From: Methylococcales bacterium
GTDB taxonomy: Bacteria; Pseudomonadota; Gammaproteobacteria; Methylococcales; Methylomonadaceae
NCBI GenBank assembly: GCA_030949405.1
Contig: JAUZSN010000002.1
Location: 1,970,553-2,034,552, forward strand
Reading direction: 5' to 3'
DNA: 64,000 nt
In this document: positions 1 through 8,895 of the stretch, one piece after another
Position numbering within the stretch: the first letter of the stretch is position 1
Layout of the letters: each line of letters opens with the position of its first letter
The notes under the pieces: generated by a model
Seen by the model: only the letters and a program-made list of their open reading frames with translations
The model's database searches: none
What the model was told of the DNA's origin: nothing
Translations under genes and position numbers: made by a program

Positions 1-345
1 TCGACTACGGTTCGTGTAGTGTAATTCGCCATAACCGCCTATGGTCGTATTATTAAAGAAGCCGCTTACTTGTGAGCTGACGGTTACATTATCACTCACG
101 GTTTCAACCGCGACCGTATTATTTTTAACTTGTTTTTGAGTGCTTTCAAGTTTGGTTTTTAAGGTTTTATTTTGTTGTTTTAAGCTTGAGTTTTCGCGTG
201 AAATTTTTTCTAATGCAATTGCTTGTTGTTTTTTATACGCTTCAAATTGAACCGCTAATTCATCGGCGGTAATTGCGTGGGCTGTTGAGGTTAATAATAA
301 GCTTGAAGCTATGATGATCGTCAAATAAGATTGAGTGGATAACAT
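1..345 (-). CDS. Outer-membrane porin-like protein, N-terminal part
   Basis: The reading frame is open from about 345 to the window edge, so the C-terminus is missing. The visible part starts with a signal peptide (hydrophobic core, then A-H-A cleavage site about 24 residues in). A polar Gln/Lys-rich coiled-coil stretch follows, then a GGYGELHYTN motif. That order (signal peptide, short coiled coil, first strand with GGYGE) is typical of phosphate-selective-porin-like or carbohydrate-porin-like outer-membrane barrels. An alternative in-frame ATG lies at 357. The barrel itself is outside the window, so the substrate cannot be stated. Confidence 0.6.
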   Translation of the reverse strand, partial: MLSTQSYLTIIIASSLLLTSTAHAITADELAVQFEAYKKQQAIALEKISRENSSLKQQNKTLKTKLESTQKQVKNNTVAVETVSDNVTVSSQVSGFFNNTTIGGYGELHYTNRSR

Positions 346-492
346 AGAAAAGTCCATAAGATAAAGATAAGTGTCTATAGTAATACAAATACGAATGATT
401 CGCAATAACTAGTGTTGCTTTTACACAACAGATCTTGACGGTCAGTCTTTAACTTTATATATCAGCTTAATTTTGGGTTGAAAATTTATGGA

Positions 493-1320
493 TTAAATAA
501 GCGGGGGTTGAGATTTTCCACTCAGATGAATAATTAATGGGTCATTAATGTTTAATAGACCTTGTTGATCGTGTAACGCATTTTGTCCAAAAAATATTTT
601 ATGCTGCCATTTTCGTAAACGATTAAGCGTTGTTAACGGCTCTTTTGTTATTTCAGCATTGTTGGGATTTATGGCAGGAACTGAGCAGCGAGAACAGGGT
701 TTTGGTAATCGGAAATTAATTTCACCAATCATTATTTCTCGCCAATAATCTTCCGCATAAGCCTTGCAATTGGCAATGACTAAATTAGGTCGAAAGCGGG
801 CCATGGTGACTTCTAATTGCATCGCCTCATTAAGTGATTTTAAAGAGGCTTCTGAAAGGATGAGAAAAGGAAAACCATCACTAAAATTAACCTTATCGGT
901 TGGGGTTGCATAGGTTAAATCAACAATACGATTAACCGAGTCAGGTTGATAGACTAAACGACAGGGTTGTTTCAAAAAGGTCGTAAACCATTGGTCTAAT
1001 TCTGTAGAGACACAACGCGCTAAACAGTCATCATGCCAGATATGGGTGATGACAGGCTCACCTTCGGTTGTGTCCTTTAATGAGAGTTGAATAGCATCCA
1101 TTTCAGGCGCGGATAAAATTAAGGTGGTATCAACTAGATGGGTTTTAATTAAGGCCATTTTAGGTAAACGGCGTTGAGATAAAAATTTATTATCCGAGTC
1201 AATTAACATCCATTTTCGATCATAGCGTAACCCTTTTTCATTGACAGGCCAGTGATTAACATGAATCCCTGCTAATGATTTTATAGGGTAAATAATAAGT
1301 TGACTTAAAAAAGGGGGCAT
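493..1320 (-). CDS. MOSC domain protein, YcbX-like
   Basis: The 275-residue protein begins with the MOSC N-terminal beta-barrel signature (LIIYPIKSL, then GLRYDRKWML). It continues into a MOSC domain with the conserved cysteine region KPCSRCSVP near residue 210. MOSC proteins handle molybdenum cofactor-bound sulfur; in E. coli YcbX this supports detoxification of N-hydroxylated compounds. E. coli YcbX is longer because it carries a C-terminal 2Fe-2S ferredoxin domain. That domain is absent here, so an external electron donor would be needed. The gene stands alone, read away from the decayed region at 1.3-2.0 kb. Confidence 0.85.
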   Translation of the reverse strand: MPPFLSQLIIYPIKSLAGIHVNHWPVNEKGLRYDRKWMLIDSDNKFLSQRRLPKMALIKTHLVDTTLILSAPEMDAIQLSLKDTTEGEPVITHIWHDDCLARCVSTELDQWFTTFLKQPCRLVYQPDSVNRIVDLTYATPTDKVNFSDGFPFLILSEASLKSLNEAMQLEVTMARFRPNLVIANCKAYAEDYWREIMIGEINFRLPKPCSRCSVPAINPNNAEITKEPLTTLNRLRKWQHKIFFGQNALHDQQGLLNINDPLIIHLSGKSQPPLI

Positions 1321-1374
1321 GGCAATGATCCTTTGCAGTATTTGTTACGTTGATGAAGGGCGTTCTTTTTTTAT

Positions 1375-1521
1375 TTATTGTTTTAAACGTTTTAGCATTT
1401 TAAAAATAGTAAACAGTTCTTTATCATCGGCATTATAGTTTTTGCTAATACAATATTGATTATTATTTAAAACCATAAAATTCCACACTAAGGAATGCGG
1501 ATTTAATAAAACCCAAATCTG
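1375..1521 (-). pseudogene. Short coding-like fragment of unknown origin
   Basis: On the minus strand an open stretch of about 47 codons ends at 1375 and reads with plausible composition (IWVLLNPHSLVWNF, then FKMLKRLKQ). It has an ATG only at 1476 and no clear ribosome binding site. It lies between the MOSC gene and the ISAzo13 remnant, so it is probably the tail of a destroyed gene. I do not recognise the family. Confidence 0.2.
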
Positions 1522-1573
1522 AATAAATTATATCAGTTGGTAACAAGTTTTGAATCAAGTATGCTCTATTGTT

Positions 1574-1942
1574 ATGAAAATACAAAATTATCCAGTAAAC
1601 ATTGAAGCGCAAATGCGCAATTTTTATAATAGCTTATCGGAAAAAGACCGTCGCCGCTATTGAAGCGACAAAATTGGGCTATGGCGGGGGTAAGCTATAT
1701 TTGTCGAATTTTACAGTGTGATGACCGTACCATTACTCGCGGTCAGCAGGAATTAAAAACCGACCTATCTAATGAAAAGCAAAGTATTTTCGAGTATTCT
1801 CAATACAACCTTTGAAACAGGGCGTAAAGTAGCGGATGATTTCAAAGAAAATATGCAAATTCAGTTTGATGAGTTCTTGCCTCAATGGAATTATGTTGCC
1901 ATTCCTGTTGACTCCATCGTTTCGGGTTTTATTAAATCCTGA
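1574..1942 (+). pseudogene. ISAzo13-family transposase remnant, internally deleted
   Basis: The frame from ATG 1574 reads NFYNSLSEKDRRRY, which is the N-terminus of ISAzo13-type transposases. After a stop or frameshift it continues in other frames as AAIEATKLGYGG and then VSYICRILQCDDRTITRG, so at least two shifts are present. From about 1796 to the stop at 1942 another frame reads TFETGRKVADDF and FLPQWNYVAIP, which matches the family's C-terminus. The whole catalytic middle (several hundred residues) is missing. This is a dead element, and no terminal repeats could be fixed. Confidence 0.75.
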
Positions 1943-2076
1943 GTCTTTAGTATTTTTTAGTCAACGTTCTGCCTTTCTGGAATTCAAGTTTATTAAAAAA
2001 ATAACGCAATAGGTTATAGCATTATTATGTTACAAAACGCTATACTAAATTAACTATTTTAGGCCAATTTAATTTT

Positions 2077-4491
2077 ATGACTGCAACCAATTTATATACC
2101 CATTTAAAACAAGCTAAAAGTGAAGAAGACGTTAAGGATATTTACATTAAAGCCCTAGGACTTAAAAGTTATACCAAAGGTTTAGTTGATATTCGCACGG
2201 ATGAAATCTGGTTTGAAGCCAAAGATACAGGCAGGCATTCCAGTTATGCCATGTTTACCCAATTATTGCATTATGTTCAAGATGGTTTGAATAAGGGTGA
2301 AACCATTCCGCCGTTTTTAGCGGTGATTGATACCGAAAAAGCGTCATTAATGAAGACTTCTGATGTGTTGCCATTTTTGAAAAAAAAGACGGTGAAGTGG
2401 GGCAAGTCGGCGAGTCAATACCCTAAAGAGGCGTTAGATGAAGTGTCGGCACATATTGGGACGCATTTTGTGTCGTTTAAAATGGCAACCCATGAAGATA
2501 AGTTTATTAGCACCGTTCAGGATGCCATTAAATTAGGCGATATTATTCGCACTCAGATTACCCCAGATAATTTAAAGCAGGTGTTTGATAAATGGGTGAT
2601 GATGATTGGGCGTGAGGTGATTGGGGTTGATGAGGATAAATACGCCTTATTATTTTTTGCCGATATTATGCACGATGGGACGGTTTCGACTCATGATAAT
2701 TTGCCTGCTGAATTGTTACATAAGAATAATGCGCCTGTGTTTAGTTTGGATGGCAAGTTGTATGAATTGGGGAATAAGGAAGGTTATCGTCAGTTTTGGG
2801 CGATTTATCATAAGCCACCTGAGGCGCAATATCGTAATTATTTGTTAGAGCGGCGTGACAGTTTGATTCCTTTGGATGAGCGCAGTTTTAAAGGAGCTTA
2901 TTATACGCCGTTGGCGGTGGTAGATAAGGCTTATGATAAGTTGACGCAGACCTTGGGCAAGAATTGGCAAAAGAATTATGTGGTTTGGGATATGTGTTGT
3001 GGTGTGGGGAATTTGGAGGTTAAGCACAGTAATCCGCGTAATATTTTTATGAGTACTTTAGATCAAGCGGATGTCGATGTGATGAAAGCGACTAAGACTT
3101 GTGTGGCAGCACAGCGTTTTCAGTATGATTATTTGAATGATGATATTATGGATGACGGCGCGATTGATTATAGTTTGACGAATAAAGTCCCTCCGGGTTT
3201 ACGCAAGGCGATTGCAGAGGGAAAAAAGATTTTAGTGTTGATTAATCCGCCGTATGCAGAGGCAACAAGTTCAGATAATATTAATTCTGGAGGTATAGCT
3301 CAAGCAAGTAAAACGGGTGTTGCAAAAACCAAACTTGCAACTGTTGGAATGGTGGATTATGGCAGAGCGAGTAACGAACTCTTTACTCAATTTGTTGCTC
3401 GAATTGCAAAAGAAATACCTAGTGCCACTTTAGCCATGTTTAGTACACTTAAATATGTTAATTCACAAACAATGAATGTTTTTCGTGGTTCTTGGAATGC
3501 TAAATATTTAGGAGGGTTTATTGTTCACAGTAAATCGTTTGATGGGTTAAAAGGAAATTTCCCCATTGGTTTTTTAGTATGGGCAACAAATCAAAATGCC
3601 AAGAAAAAACAACCTATTATTAAAATTACTACTGAAGTATTTAATAAAAATATACAAGCTATTGGTGAAAAACATTTTTACAACTTACCCAATGAACAAC
3701 TATTGACCAATTGGGCTGAACGTCCAAAAACTAATAAGACAGAAGTAATTCCGCTAAAGAATGCAATTACACCCGCCACATCAACCAAGGATTTAAGAGG
3801 AAGAAAATGGTCAAATGATGCAATTGCATATCTTTGGTGTAATAGTAACGATATACAACAATCACTTAGAACTGCATTATTTTCATCTGGATTTAATGGT
3901 GGACATGGAATTTTTATTAATTCTAAAAATCTTTGGCAAGCCGCTGTAATTTTTTCAGTTCGCCGATTAATCAAACCTACATGGCAAAATGACCGCGACC
4001 AATTTTTACAACCTACTAAACCTTTATCCGATGAATTTAAACACGACTGTTTAATTTGGATGTTATTTCATAACAGTAATTTAACTGCCAGTGCAAATGA
4101 CCTCGAATGGAACGATAAAACATGGTCAATCGTTAATCACTTCATCCCTTTCACCGAAGACGAAGTAAACGCCCCAGACCGTTTTGAATCCGACTTTATG
4201 GTGCAATACCTCGAAAAAAAGAAACTTTCAAAAGAAGCCAAAGCCGTTTTAAATGCAGGACGCGAATTATGGAAAGCTTATTTTTCTGAAACCGATGTTT
4301 ACAACGTCCGCGAAGAACTCAAACTCAACCGCCCCGATGTCGGCTGGTATCAAATCCGCAACGCCCTCAAAAAACGTAATACAGACAGTGACGCTATTCC
4401 TACCGATTTTACCCCCTTTGAAACCGCGTATAAAACCCTCACCGAAAAACTTAAACCGCAAGTGTTTGAGTTGGGTTTTTTGAAAGCGTAA
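2077..4491 (+). CDS. Type IIG restriction-modification protein (nuclease + N6-adenine methylase)
   Basis: One 804-residue chain carries both activities. Near the N-terminus a PD-(D/E)xK-like site is visible (D38, E47-A-K49). The methylase core follows: GAYYTP around 275, the SAM-binding motif I WDMCCGVGN near 303, and the catalytic NPPY near 389. The C-terminal third is then the probable target-recognition region. Such enzymes methylate adenine on host DNA and cut unmodified DNA without a separate partner. No specificity or methylase gene lies beside it. Flanking transposase remnants on both sides suggest it arrived on mobile DNA. The recognition sequence cannot be read from the protein. Confidence 0.85.
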   Translation: MTATNLYTHLKQAKSEEDVKDIYIKALGLKSYTKGLVDIRTDEIWFEAKDTGRHSSYAMFTQLLHYVQDGLNKGETIPPFLAVIDTEKASLMKTSDVLPFLKKKTVKWGKSASQYPKEALDEVSAHIGTHFVSFKMATHEDKFISTVQDAIKLGDIIRTQITPDNLKQVFDKWVMMIGREVIGVDEDKYALLFFADIMHDGTVSTHDNLPAELLHKNNAPVFSLDGKLYELGNKEGYRQFWAIYHKPPEAQYRNYLLERRDSLIPLDERSFKGAYYTPLAVVDKAYDKLTQTLGKNWQKNYVVWDMCCGVGNLEVKHSNPRNIFMSTLDQADVDVMKATKTCVAAQRFQYDYLNDDIMDDGAIDYSLTNKVPPGLRKAIAEGKKILVLINPPYAEATSSDNINSGGIAQASKTGVAKTKLATVGMVDYGRASNELFTQFVARIAKEIPSATLAMFSTLKYVNSQTMNVFRGSWNAKYLGGFIVHSKSFDGLKGNFPIGFLVWATNQNAKKKQPIIKITTEVFNKNIQAIGEKHFYNLPNEQLLTNWAERPKTNKTEVIPLKNAITPATSTKDLRGRKWSNDAIAYLWCNSNDIQQSLRTALFSSGFNGGHGIFINSKNLWQAAVIFSVRRLIKPTWQNDRDQFLQPTKPLSDEFKHDCLIWMLFHNSNLTASANDLEWNDKTWSIVNHFIPFTEDEVNAPDRFESDFMVQYLEKKKLSKEAKAVLNAGRELWKAYFSETDVYNVREELKLNRPDVGWYQIRNALKKRNTDSDAIPTDFTPFETAYKTLTEKLKPQVFELGFLKA

Positions 4492-4632
4492 TAGAATTAA
4501 TAATTTAAAGAAAAATAACTATGATAAAGGGGTTGGATTAAATTAAGTTATTAAAAATAATATAAGTACCAAAATAAAAATTATCAGGTATACAATGTAA
4601 TAATTTAAACCAAAATAGCATGAAATTTATAA

Positions 4633-4923
4633 AGCTACTTTACCGTTGAGGGAAGTGCTAAAAGTGAAAATATCATCGAAGCATTTAATGCTTTTGCAGG
4701 CTATTATGCGCCTTTTTACGCTGAACATAAAATACCCGTAATTATCGTGGTTGATAATGCTTCCGTTCATACCCGTCAGGCATTTTTAGAGAAACACGAC
4801 GATTGGATGGGGCAAGGACTTGGGTTACCTTTGGATTGTTATTTAAGGTATGAACATTTGAAAAAATCAGTTTTAGAGATATTAGATAATTTCGGTAAAA
4901 AATACTTAATAACTTTTGTTTGA
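4633..4923 (+). pseudogene. IS630-family transposase remnant (DDE region plus C-terminus)
   Basis: An open frame without its own start reads TVEGSAKSENIIEAF, then the DDE-domain strand IPVIIVVDNASVHT, then WMGQGLGLP. It jumps directly to a C-terminal piece (HLKKSVLEILDNFGKKYLITF) ending at TGA 4921-4923. In intact IS630 transposases a proline-rich PPYSPxLNxIE segment follows the second of these motifs. It is missing, so this copy carries an in-frame internal deletion and has lost its N-terminus. Confidence 0.8.
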
Positions 4924-5153
4924 GTACTTACTAACTTAAAGCGAGACATTTTTAATATCAAAACTCGATGAAAATAGTCATCATCTTAAAATGATATAAT
5001 AGTGTCCAATCATAATTATTTTAGAAACAACAGCGTTTTATGAAGCGACTCACCTTTTTAGATGTGAGTCATGTAGCGTTATTAAAACTGATATGAGGCA
5101 ACGAAGTCAAAAAACACATTTTTTACGCTAAATTTAATATTAACTTGAAACCC
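4924..5153. other. Intergenic stretch with one hairpin
   Basis: Between the IS630 remnant and the uracil-DNA glycosylase gene I see no coding sequence. A 7-bp stem (GACTCAC at 5047-5053 with GTGAGTC at 5064-5070) sits in it, but no T-run follows, so it is not a clear terminator. Confidence 0.35.
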
Positions 5154-5795
5154 ATGACTTTTACAAAACAAATTTTTGATCTTCAATGTGAGCAATGTCC
5201 TCGTTTAAGCTCTTTTTTAAAAGAGGTTAAACGTCAGTACCCTGATTATCATGCGCGTCCTGTTGCTCCTTTTGGTGATGCGAATGCTCAATTATTAGTG
5301 GTGGGGTTAGCCCCTGGTATGCACGGTGCAAATGCAACAGGCCGTCCTTTTACAGGTGATTATGCAGGATTATTACTCTATCAAGCGTTGTATGATTTTG
5401 GCTTTAGTAATCAAGCCGATTCGAGGTCATTAGAGGATGGGCTTATACTTCAAAATGCGCGGATTACCAATGCGGTTAAATGTTTGCCGCCTCAAAATAA
5501 ACCCACAGGTGCGGAAGTTAATCTTTGCAATCATTATTTGCAGGCAGAAATAAAAACGCTGCCTAAAAAATCAGTTTTATTAGCGTTGGGTGGACTTGCC
5601 CATAATGCAATTTTAAAGGCGTATCAGTTAAAATTAAGCAGTGCAAAATTTGGACACAATGCATTCTATCAATTACCTGATGGACGATATTTGGTTGATT
5701 CCTATCATACCAGTCGTTATAACATTCAAACTAAACGCTTAAACAGTGAAATGTTTGCCGCTGTTTTTTCTCAGATTCAAACCTTGTTAGCTTAA
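5154..5795 (+). CDS. Uracil-DNA glycosylase, family 5 (UDGb) type
   Basis: The 213-residue protein carries CxxC near the N-terminus (CEQCPRL) and the glycosylase motif VVGLAPGMHGANATGRPFTG. That motif matches the GLAPAAHGxNRTGRMFTGD motif of UDGb enzymes better than the Fe-S family-4 motif. Near the C-terminus DSYHTSRYN is the active-site histidine loop. UDGb removes uracil and other deaminated bases from DNA and starts base-excision repair. An in-frame TTG at 5145 would add three residues; I chose the ATG. It converges with the TerY-like gene. Confidence 0.8.
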   Translation: MTFTKQIFDLQCEQCPRLSSFLKEVKRQYPDYHARPVAPFGDANAQLLVVGLAPGMHGANATGRPFTGDYAGLLLYQALYDFGFSNQADSRSLEDGLILQNARITNAVKCLPPQNKPTGAEVNLCNHYLQAEIKTLPKKSVLLALGGLAHNAILKAYQLKLSSAKFGHNAFYQLPDGRYLVDSYHTSRYNIQTKRLNSEMFAAVFSQIQTLLA

Positions 5796-5851
5796 GTAAT
5801 GGATTCTATGTAATCGTAAGGGGAGTTAGAACTTAGTCTATTTTAGCTAAT

Positions 5852-6490
5852 TTAGGAAATAACCGTGATTTCTGCGGGTAGGGAAGGTAAATCATTGATA
5901 TTAAGTGTACTTAATTTTGTTAAATTGACTTTATGGCTATGGCTACTGACACTGGCAGACACCCATTTAAAAAAAGATTTAATGGTTGATTCATTGGCAC
6001 TATCCAGTCGTACCACGACATTGGCAATTTGTTTTAATACTTGGGGATTGACGGAATGACCTGCCGCACAACCGATCACCATTTGTAAGTTTAAGGCTTT
6101 AAATCGTTCTAAACCTTTTGACCAATTATGCGTTGGCTCGCCATCGGTCATTAAAAAGACCATAGGTCGCCAATCTCCACGTTGTGTTGCGGTGGTTTTG
6201 ATGACTTCTTTTTCAATACAGTCGGCCGTTAATGAGAGGGCATCGCCTAGGGCGGTCATTCCTTCGACTTCGATGCTGGGCATTTGAAAACTGATTAAAT
6301 TGGTTAAAGGAATCGTTTGTTTGGCGGTAGAATTAAAGGTAATAATGCTAATGTAAGCGGTTTCTAAGGTATAAGGGTCTTGTCGTAGGGTTAAAATAAG
6401 CGCGTTTAATCCTTGCTTAACCGCATCAAGAGGCTTTCCTGCCATAGATGCTGAGGTGTCAAGAACTAAATAAACGGGTAATCGTCGCAT
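5852..6490 (-). CDS. TerY-like von Willebrand factor A (VWA) domain protein
   Basis: The protein (212 residues) is a single VWA domain. It has a complete metal-ion adhesion site: DTSAS at 12-16, a threonine in EGMTALGDAL near 95, and DGEPTHNW near 135. This matches TerY-type proteins of tellurite-resistance/stress clusters, which probably act as metal-dependent adaptor proteins in the cytoplasm. It is the last gene of a minus-strand cluster, 84 bp after terD. No TerY-associated phosphatase or kinase gene is present next to it. Confidence 0.82.
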   Translation of the reverse strand: MRRLPVYLVLDTSASMAGKPLDAVKQGLNALILTLRQDPYTLETAYISIITFNSTAKQTIPLTNLISFQMPSIEVEGMTALGDALSLTADCIEKEVIKTTATQRGDWRPMVFLMTDGEPTHNWSKGLERFKALNLQMVIGCAAGHSVNPQVLKQIANVVVRLDSANESTIKSFFKWVSASVSSHSHKVNLTKLSTLNINDLPSLPAEITVIS

Positions 6491-6574
6491 TAAAGTGATC
6501 CTATTTGATAATTAGTTCTGGAGAGCTATTTTTAGGTAGCTCTCTTAGTATAAATAATGAAAAGACTCAAACGT

Positions 6575-7159
6575 TTAAGCGGCATCAATGCCATAACGAC
6601 TACAAACAGCGGATAAGCCCCCCGCAAAACCTTGACCGACGGCTGAAAAACGCCATTCCCCATTTTTCTTATAAATTTCACCAAAAATCATGGCGGTTTC
6701 AATGGAATAATCTTCGGTTAAGTCAAAACGTACAATTTCTTGGTTGGTCTCATCATTAACAATACGAATAAACGCATTTTCTATCTGTCCAAAATTTTGA
6801 TTTTTTGCATCGGCATCGTGGATGGTAACGACAATTGCAATTTTTGCAATATCCATTTGCTGGTTAAGAAGGGATAAGTCCAGCTTTACCACTTCATCAT
6901 CGCCTTCGCCATCGCCTGTTAAATTATCACCTTGATGTTCAACGGCATTATTTGCCCCCGTTAAATTATTATAAAAAATAAAATCAGAATCACTTCTTAC
7001 TTTATCGGATGCGTCTAAAATAAATGCGGAGGCATCTAAATCATAGGTTGCGCCATCTGTTTGACGCTCATCCCAGCCTAAACCGACTTGGATTTTTTTT
7101 AAACCTGGGTTTTCTTTGGAAAGTGACAGCCTGCCACCTTTGTTTAATTGTACGGCCAT
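6575..7159 (-). CDS. terD: TerD-family calcium-binding stress protein
   Basis: The 194-residue protein is a full-length TerD domain. It starts AVQLNKGGRLSLSKENPG, continues with VGLGWDER, TYDLDASAFIL, and the acidic loop GDGEGDDE near residue 103, and ends with FGEIYKKNGEWRFSAVGQG. TerD proteins bind calcium and occur in operons for tellurite, phage or membrane stress. The gene sits between the VWA gene and the phospholipase-D-like gene, all on the minus strand. Naming within TerD/TerE/TerZ is uncertain because the paralogs are alike. Confidence 0.88.
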   Translation of the reverse strand: MAVQLNKGGRLSLSKENPGLKKIQVGLGWDERQTDGATYDLDASAFILDASDKVRSDSDFIFYNNLTGANNAVEHQGDNLTGDGEGDDEVVKLDLSLLNQQMDIAKIAIVVTIHDADAKNQNFGQIENAFIRIVNDETNQEIVRFDLTEDYSIETAMIFGEIYKKNGEWRFSAVGQGFAGGLSAVCSRYGIDAA

Positions 7160-7285
7160 GTGATTTCCTCTTGGGTAGTTGTCAATAGAAAGTAGGGGTT
7201 GAAAACGAGCGTAAGGTCAAAAAATTTTACGCTATATACTCTACACGGAGTGTTTATTCACGTTAGTTTAAAAATGCACGCCGGC

Positions 7286-8884
7286 TTAATAAACTCGAAA
7301 TAATTGCTGTATTCGTTCAAACTCGTATAAATAGGGTTTTACAATTTCAGAATTGGCTGCAATAACAATTAAGTCATGCGAAAAAACAGAGGTATTATAC
7401 CAATTAAAACTTCCCTCTATCATAATAGATTTATCAATAATACAATATTTAGAATGGATGGGAGAGTAAGGGATGGGGTGATCGTCTTGACCATAAACCA
7501 GACCTACAACAATCCCCGCTGATTTTAAACGATCAATCACAGGCAGCAGAGGACGATTTAACTCTTCTTCCATCGTTCGCTCGACCCCAATTTTTCCTTG
7601 CCTCGCTAAATGACCATTGAATAATATATGGACATGAACCCCTCTATTTTTAGCATGAATTAACGCACAAATGACACTGTCATTATGATTGCCTAATAAT
7701 TCGCCAATCAAAAACAAACTTATTTTAATGGAGGTTTGAGCGCGATTAATTTCAGCTAAAATAGCATGATGAGGTAAATAATTTTCTCCATTTTGCAGCG
7801 TGTGATGCCCAAAGGTATAAAGCAAGTTAAAGTGGCTAAAAGGATCTATGCCGTAGTGCTGAATAACTCCGCCTCGTTGGCTTTGAAAAATATTGTCGAG
7901 CAATCGGCAAACGCCCTTAGAATGAAAGGTCATTCCTGATTCCCAGTTTGCCCACCAGCGATCAAAGGTGATATTAAACGAGCCTAAGATACAATCTTCA
8001 TCATTAAAAATAATGAATTTTGTGTGCATATCGGGTTCAACTTCAATAAGTGAGTGATTCGGGCTACAGACAACCCCCATGAGTTCAACGCCTGCTTGTT
8101 TTAAACGTGCATAATTAGGACTGTTGGTTAAGGTCATTTTTCGCCAATCCACAATGCATTGCACCCAAACGCCTTGTGTGCTGGCATGAATTAAATGGGT
8201 TATGAAATCCGTATCATCAATACAATCAACACTTACTTTAATCGTACAAAGTCGATCGGGCGATTGTTGTTTTGAGGTAATAACCTTATCAATGAGGGAA
8301 TGGATATAGCTTTTAGGATGGTAAGGATGATTAGGCTGTCCTTTGGTAAACTTAGGCATCAAATGCAATGATTCAAAATGATGATTTATCCAATTAACAT
8401 CATCTTGTAGCGCATTGGCTTGTAACTCATAGGTTTGATAGCTATTGGGTGTCGAGTGAAGCGCGGTTATTTCACGGGTTTGTGGTTTACCTGAATCCCC
8501 ATGTAATAGCGACCAATCCATAAACACATAATCTTTTTTCGAGGCAATGGAGTGGTTACCTTGATGAATAATAAACGAAAATTTAACACAATTAATGGAA
8601 CCAAACGAATTGGAAAAGGGATGGAGGTAAAAATCTCTTGTTCTACGTTTATGATGGTTCCATTTAATATCATAGGCATCGGTATCTACGATATAAGTTT
8701 CACAAATATTATGATTTCGATAAACCTTTAAAATAACTTTTAAATTAATTTGATCGCCTTGAAAGAGTTCAAAGTCAATTTTCCCCCAGCGTAAAAAAAA
8801 TTTATGATTAAAATCATTGGTTCTAGCGAATGAACCCCCTAACTCACCTTGTACTGGTTTGGCGTAGTGTTCAGCTATTTGCAT
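7286..8884 (-). CDS. Phospholipase D-fold protein with two HKD motifs and a novel N-terminal domain
   Basis: The 532-residue protein has two HxK motifs: HTKFIIFNDEDCILGSFN near residue 285 and HSKYCIIDKSIMIEGSFNWY near 480. Each has the GSxN follow-up typical of PLD-family nucleases and lipases, so one polypeptide makes a complete active site. The first 130 or so residues form a beta-rich domain that I do not recognise. There is no signal peptide, so it should act in the cytoplasm. It starts 11 bp after the stop of the upstream EEP gene, which points to one transcript, and lies 126 bp before terD. The substrate (DNA, RNA or phospholipid) is open. Confidence 0.82.
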   Translation of the reverse strand: MQIAEHYAKPVQGELGGSFARTNDFNHKFFLRWGKIDFELFQGDQINLKVILKVYRNHNICETYIVDTDAYDIKWNHHKRRTRDFYLHPFSNSFGSINCVKFSFIIHQGNHSIASKKDYVFMDWSLLHGDSGKPQTREITALHSTPNSYQTYELQANALQDDVNWINHHFESLHLMPKFTKGQPNHPYHPKSYIHSLIDKVITSKQQSPDRLCTIKVSVDCIDDTDFITHLIHASTQGVWVQCIVDWRKMTLTNSPNYARLKQAGVELMGVVCSPNHSLIEVEPDMHTKFIIFNDEDCILGSFNITFDRWWANWESGMTFHSKGVCRLLDNIFQSQRGGVIQHYGIDPFSHFNLLYTFGHHTLQNGENYLPHHAILAEINRAQTSIKISLFLIGELLGNHNDSVICALIHAKNRGVHVHILFNGHLARQGKIGVERTMEEELNRPLLPVIDRLKSAGIVVGLVYGQDDHPIPYSPIHSKYCIIDKSIMIEGSFNWYNTSVFSHDLIVIAANSEIVKPYLYEFERIQQLFRVY

Positions 8885-8895
8885 AGTACATCCTT

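Noticed and set aside
3678-3974. Minus-strand ORF inside the type IIG gene
   Set aside because: It is a shadow of the coding frame, with no start signal or family match.
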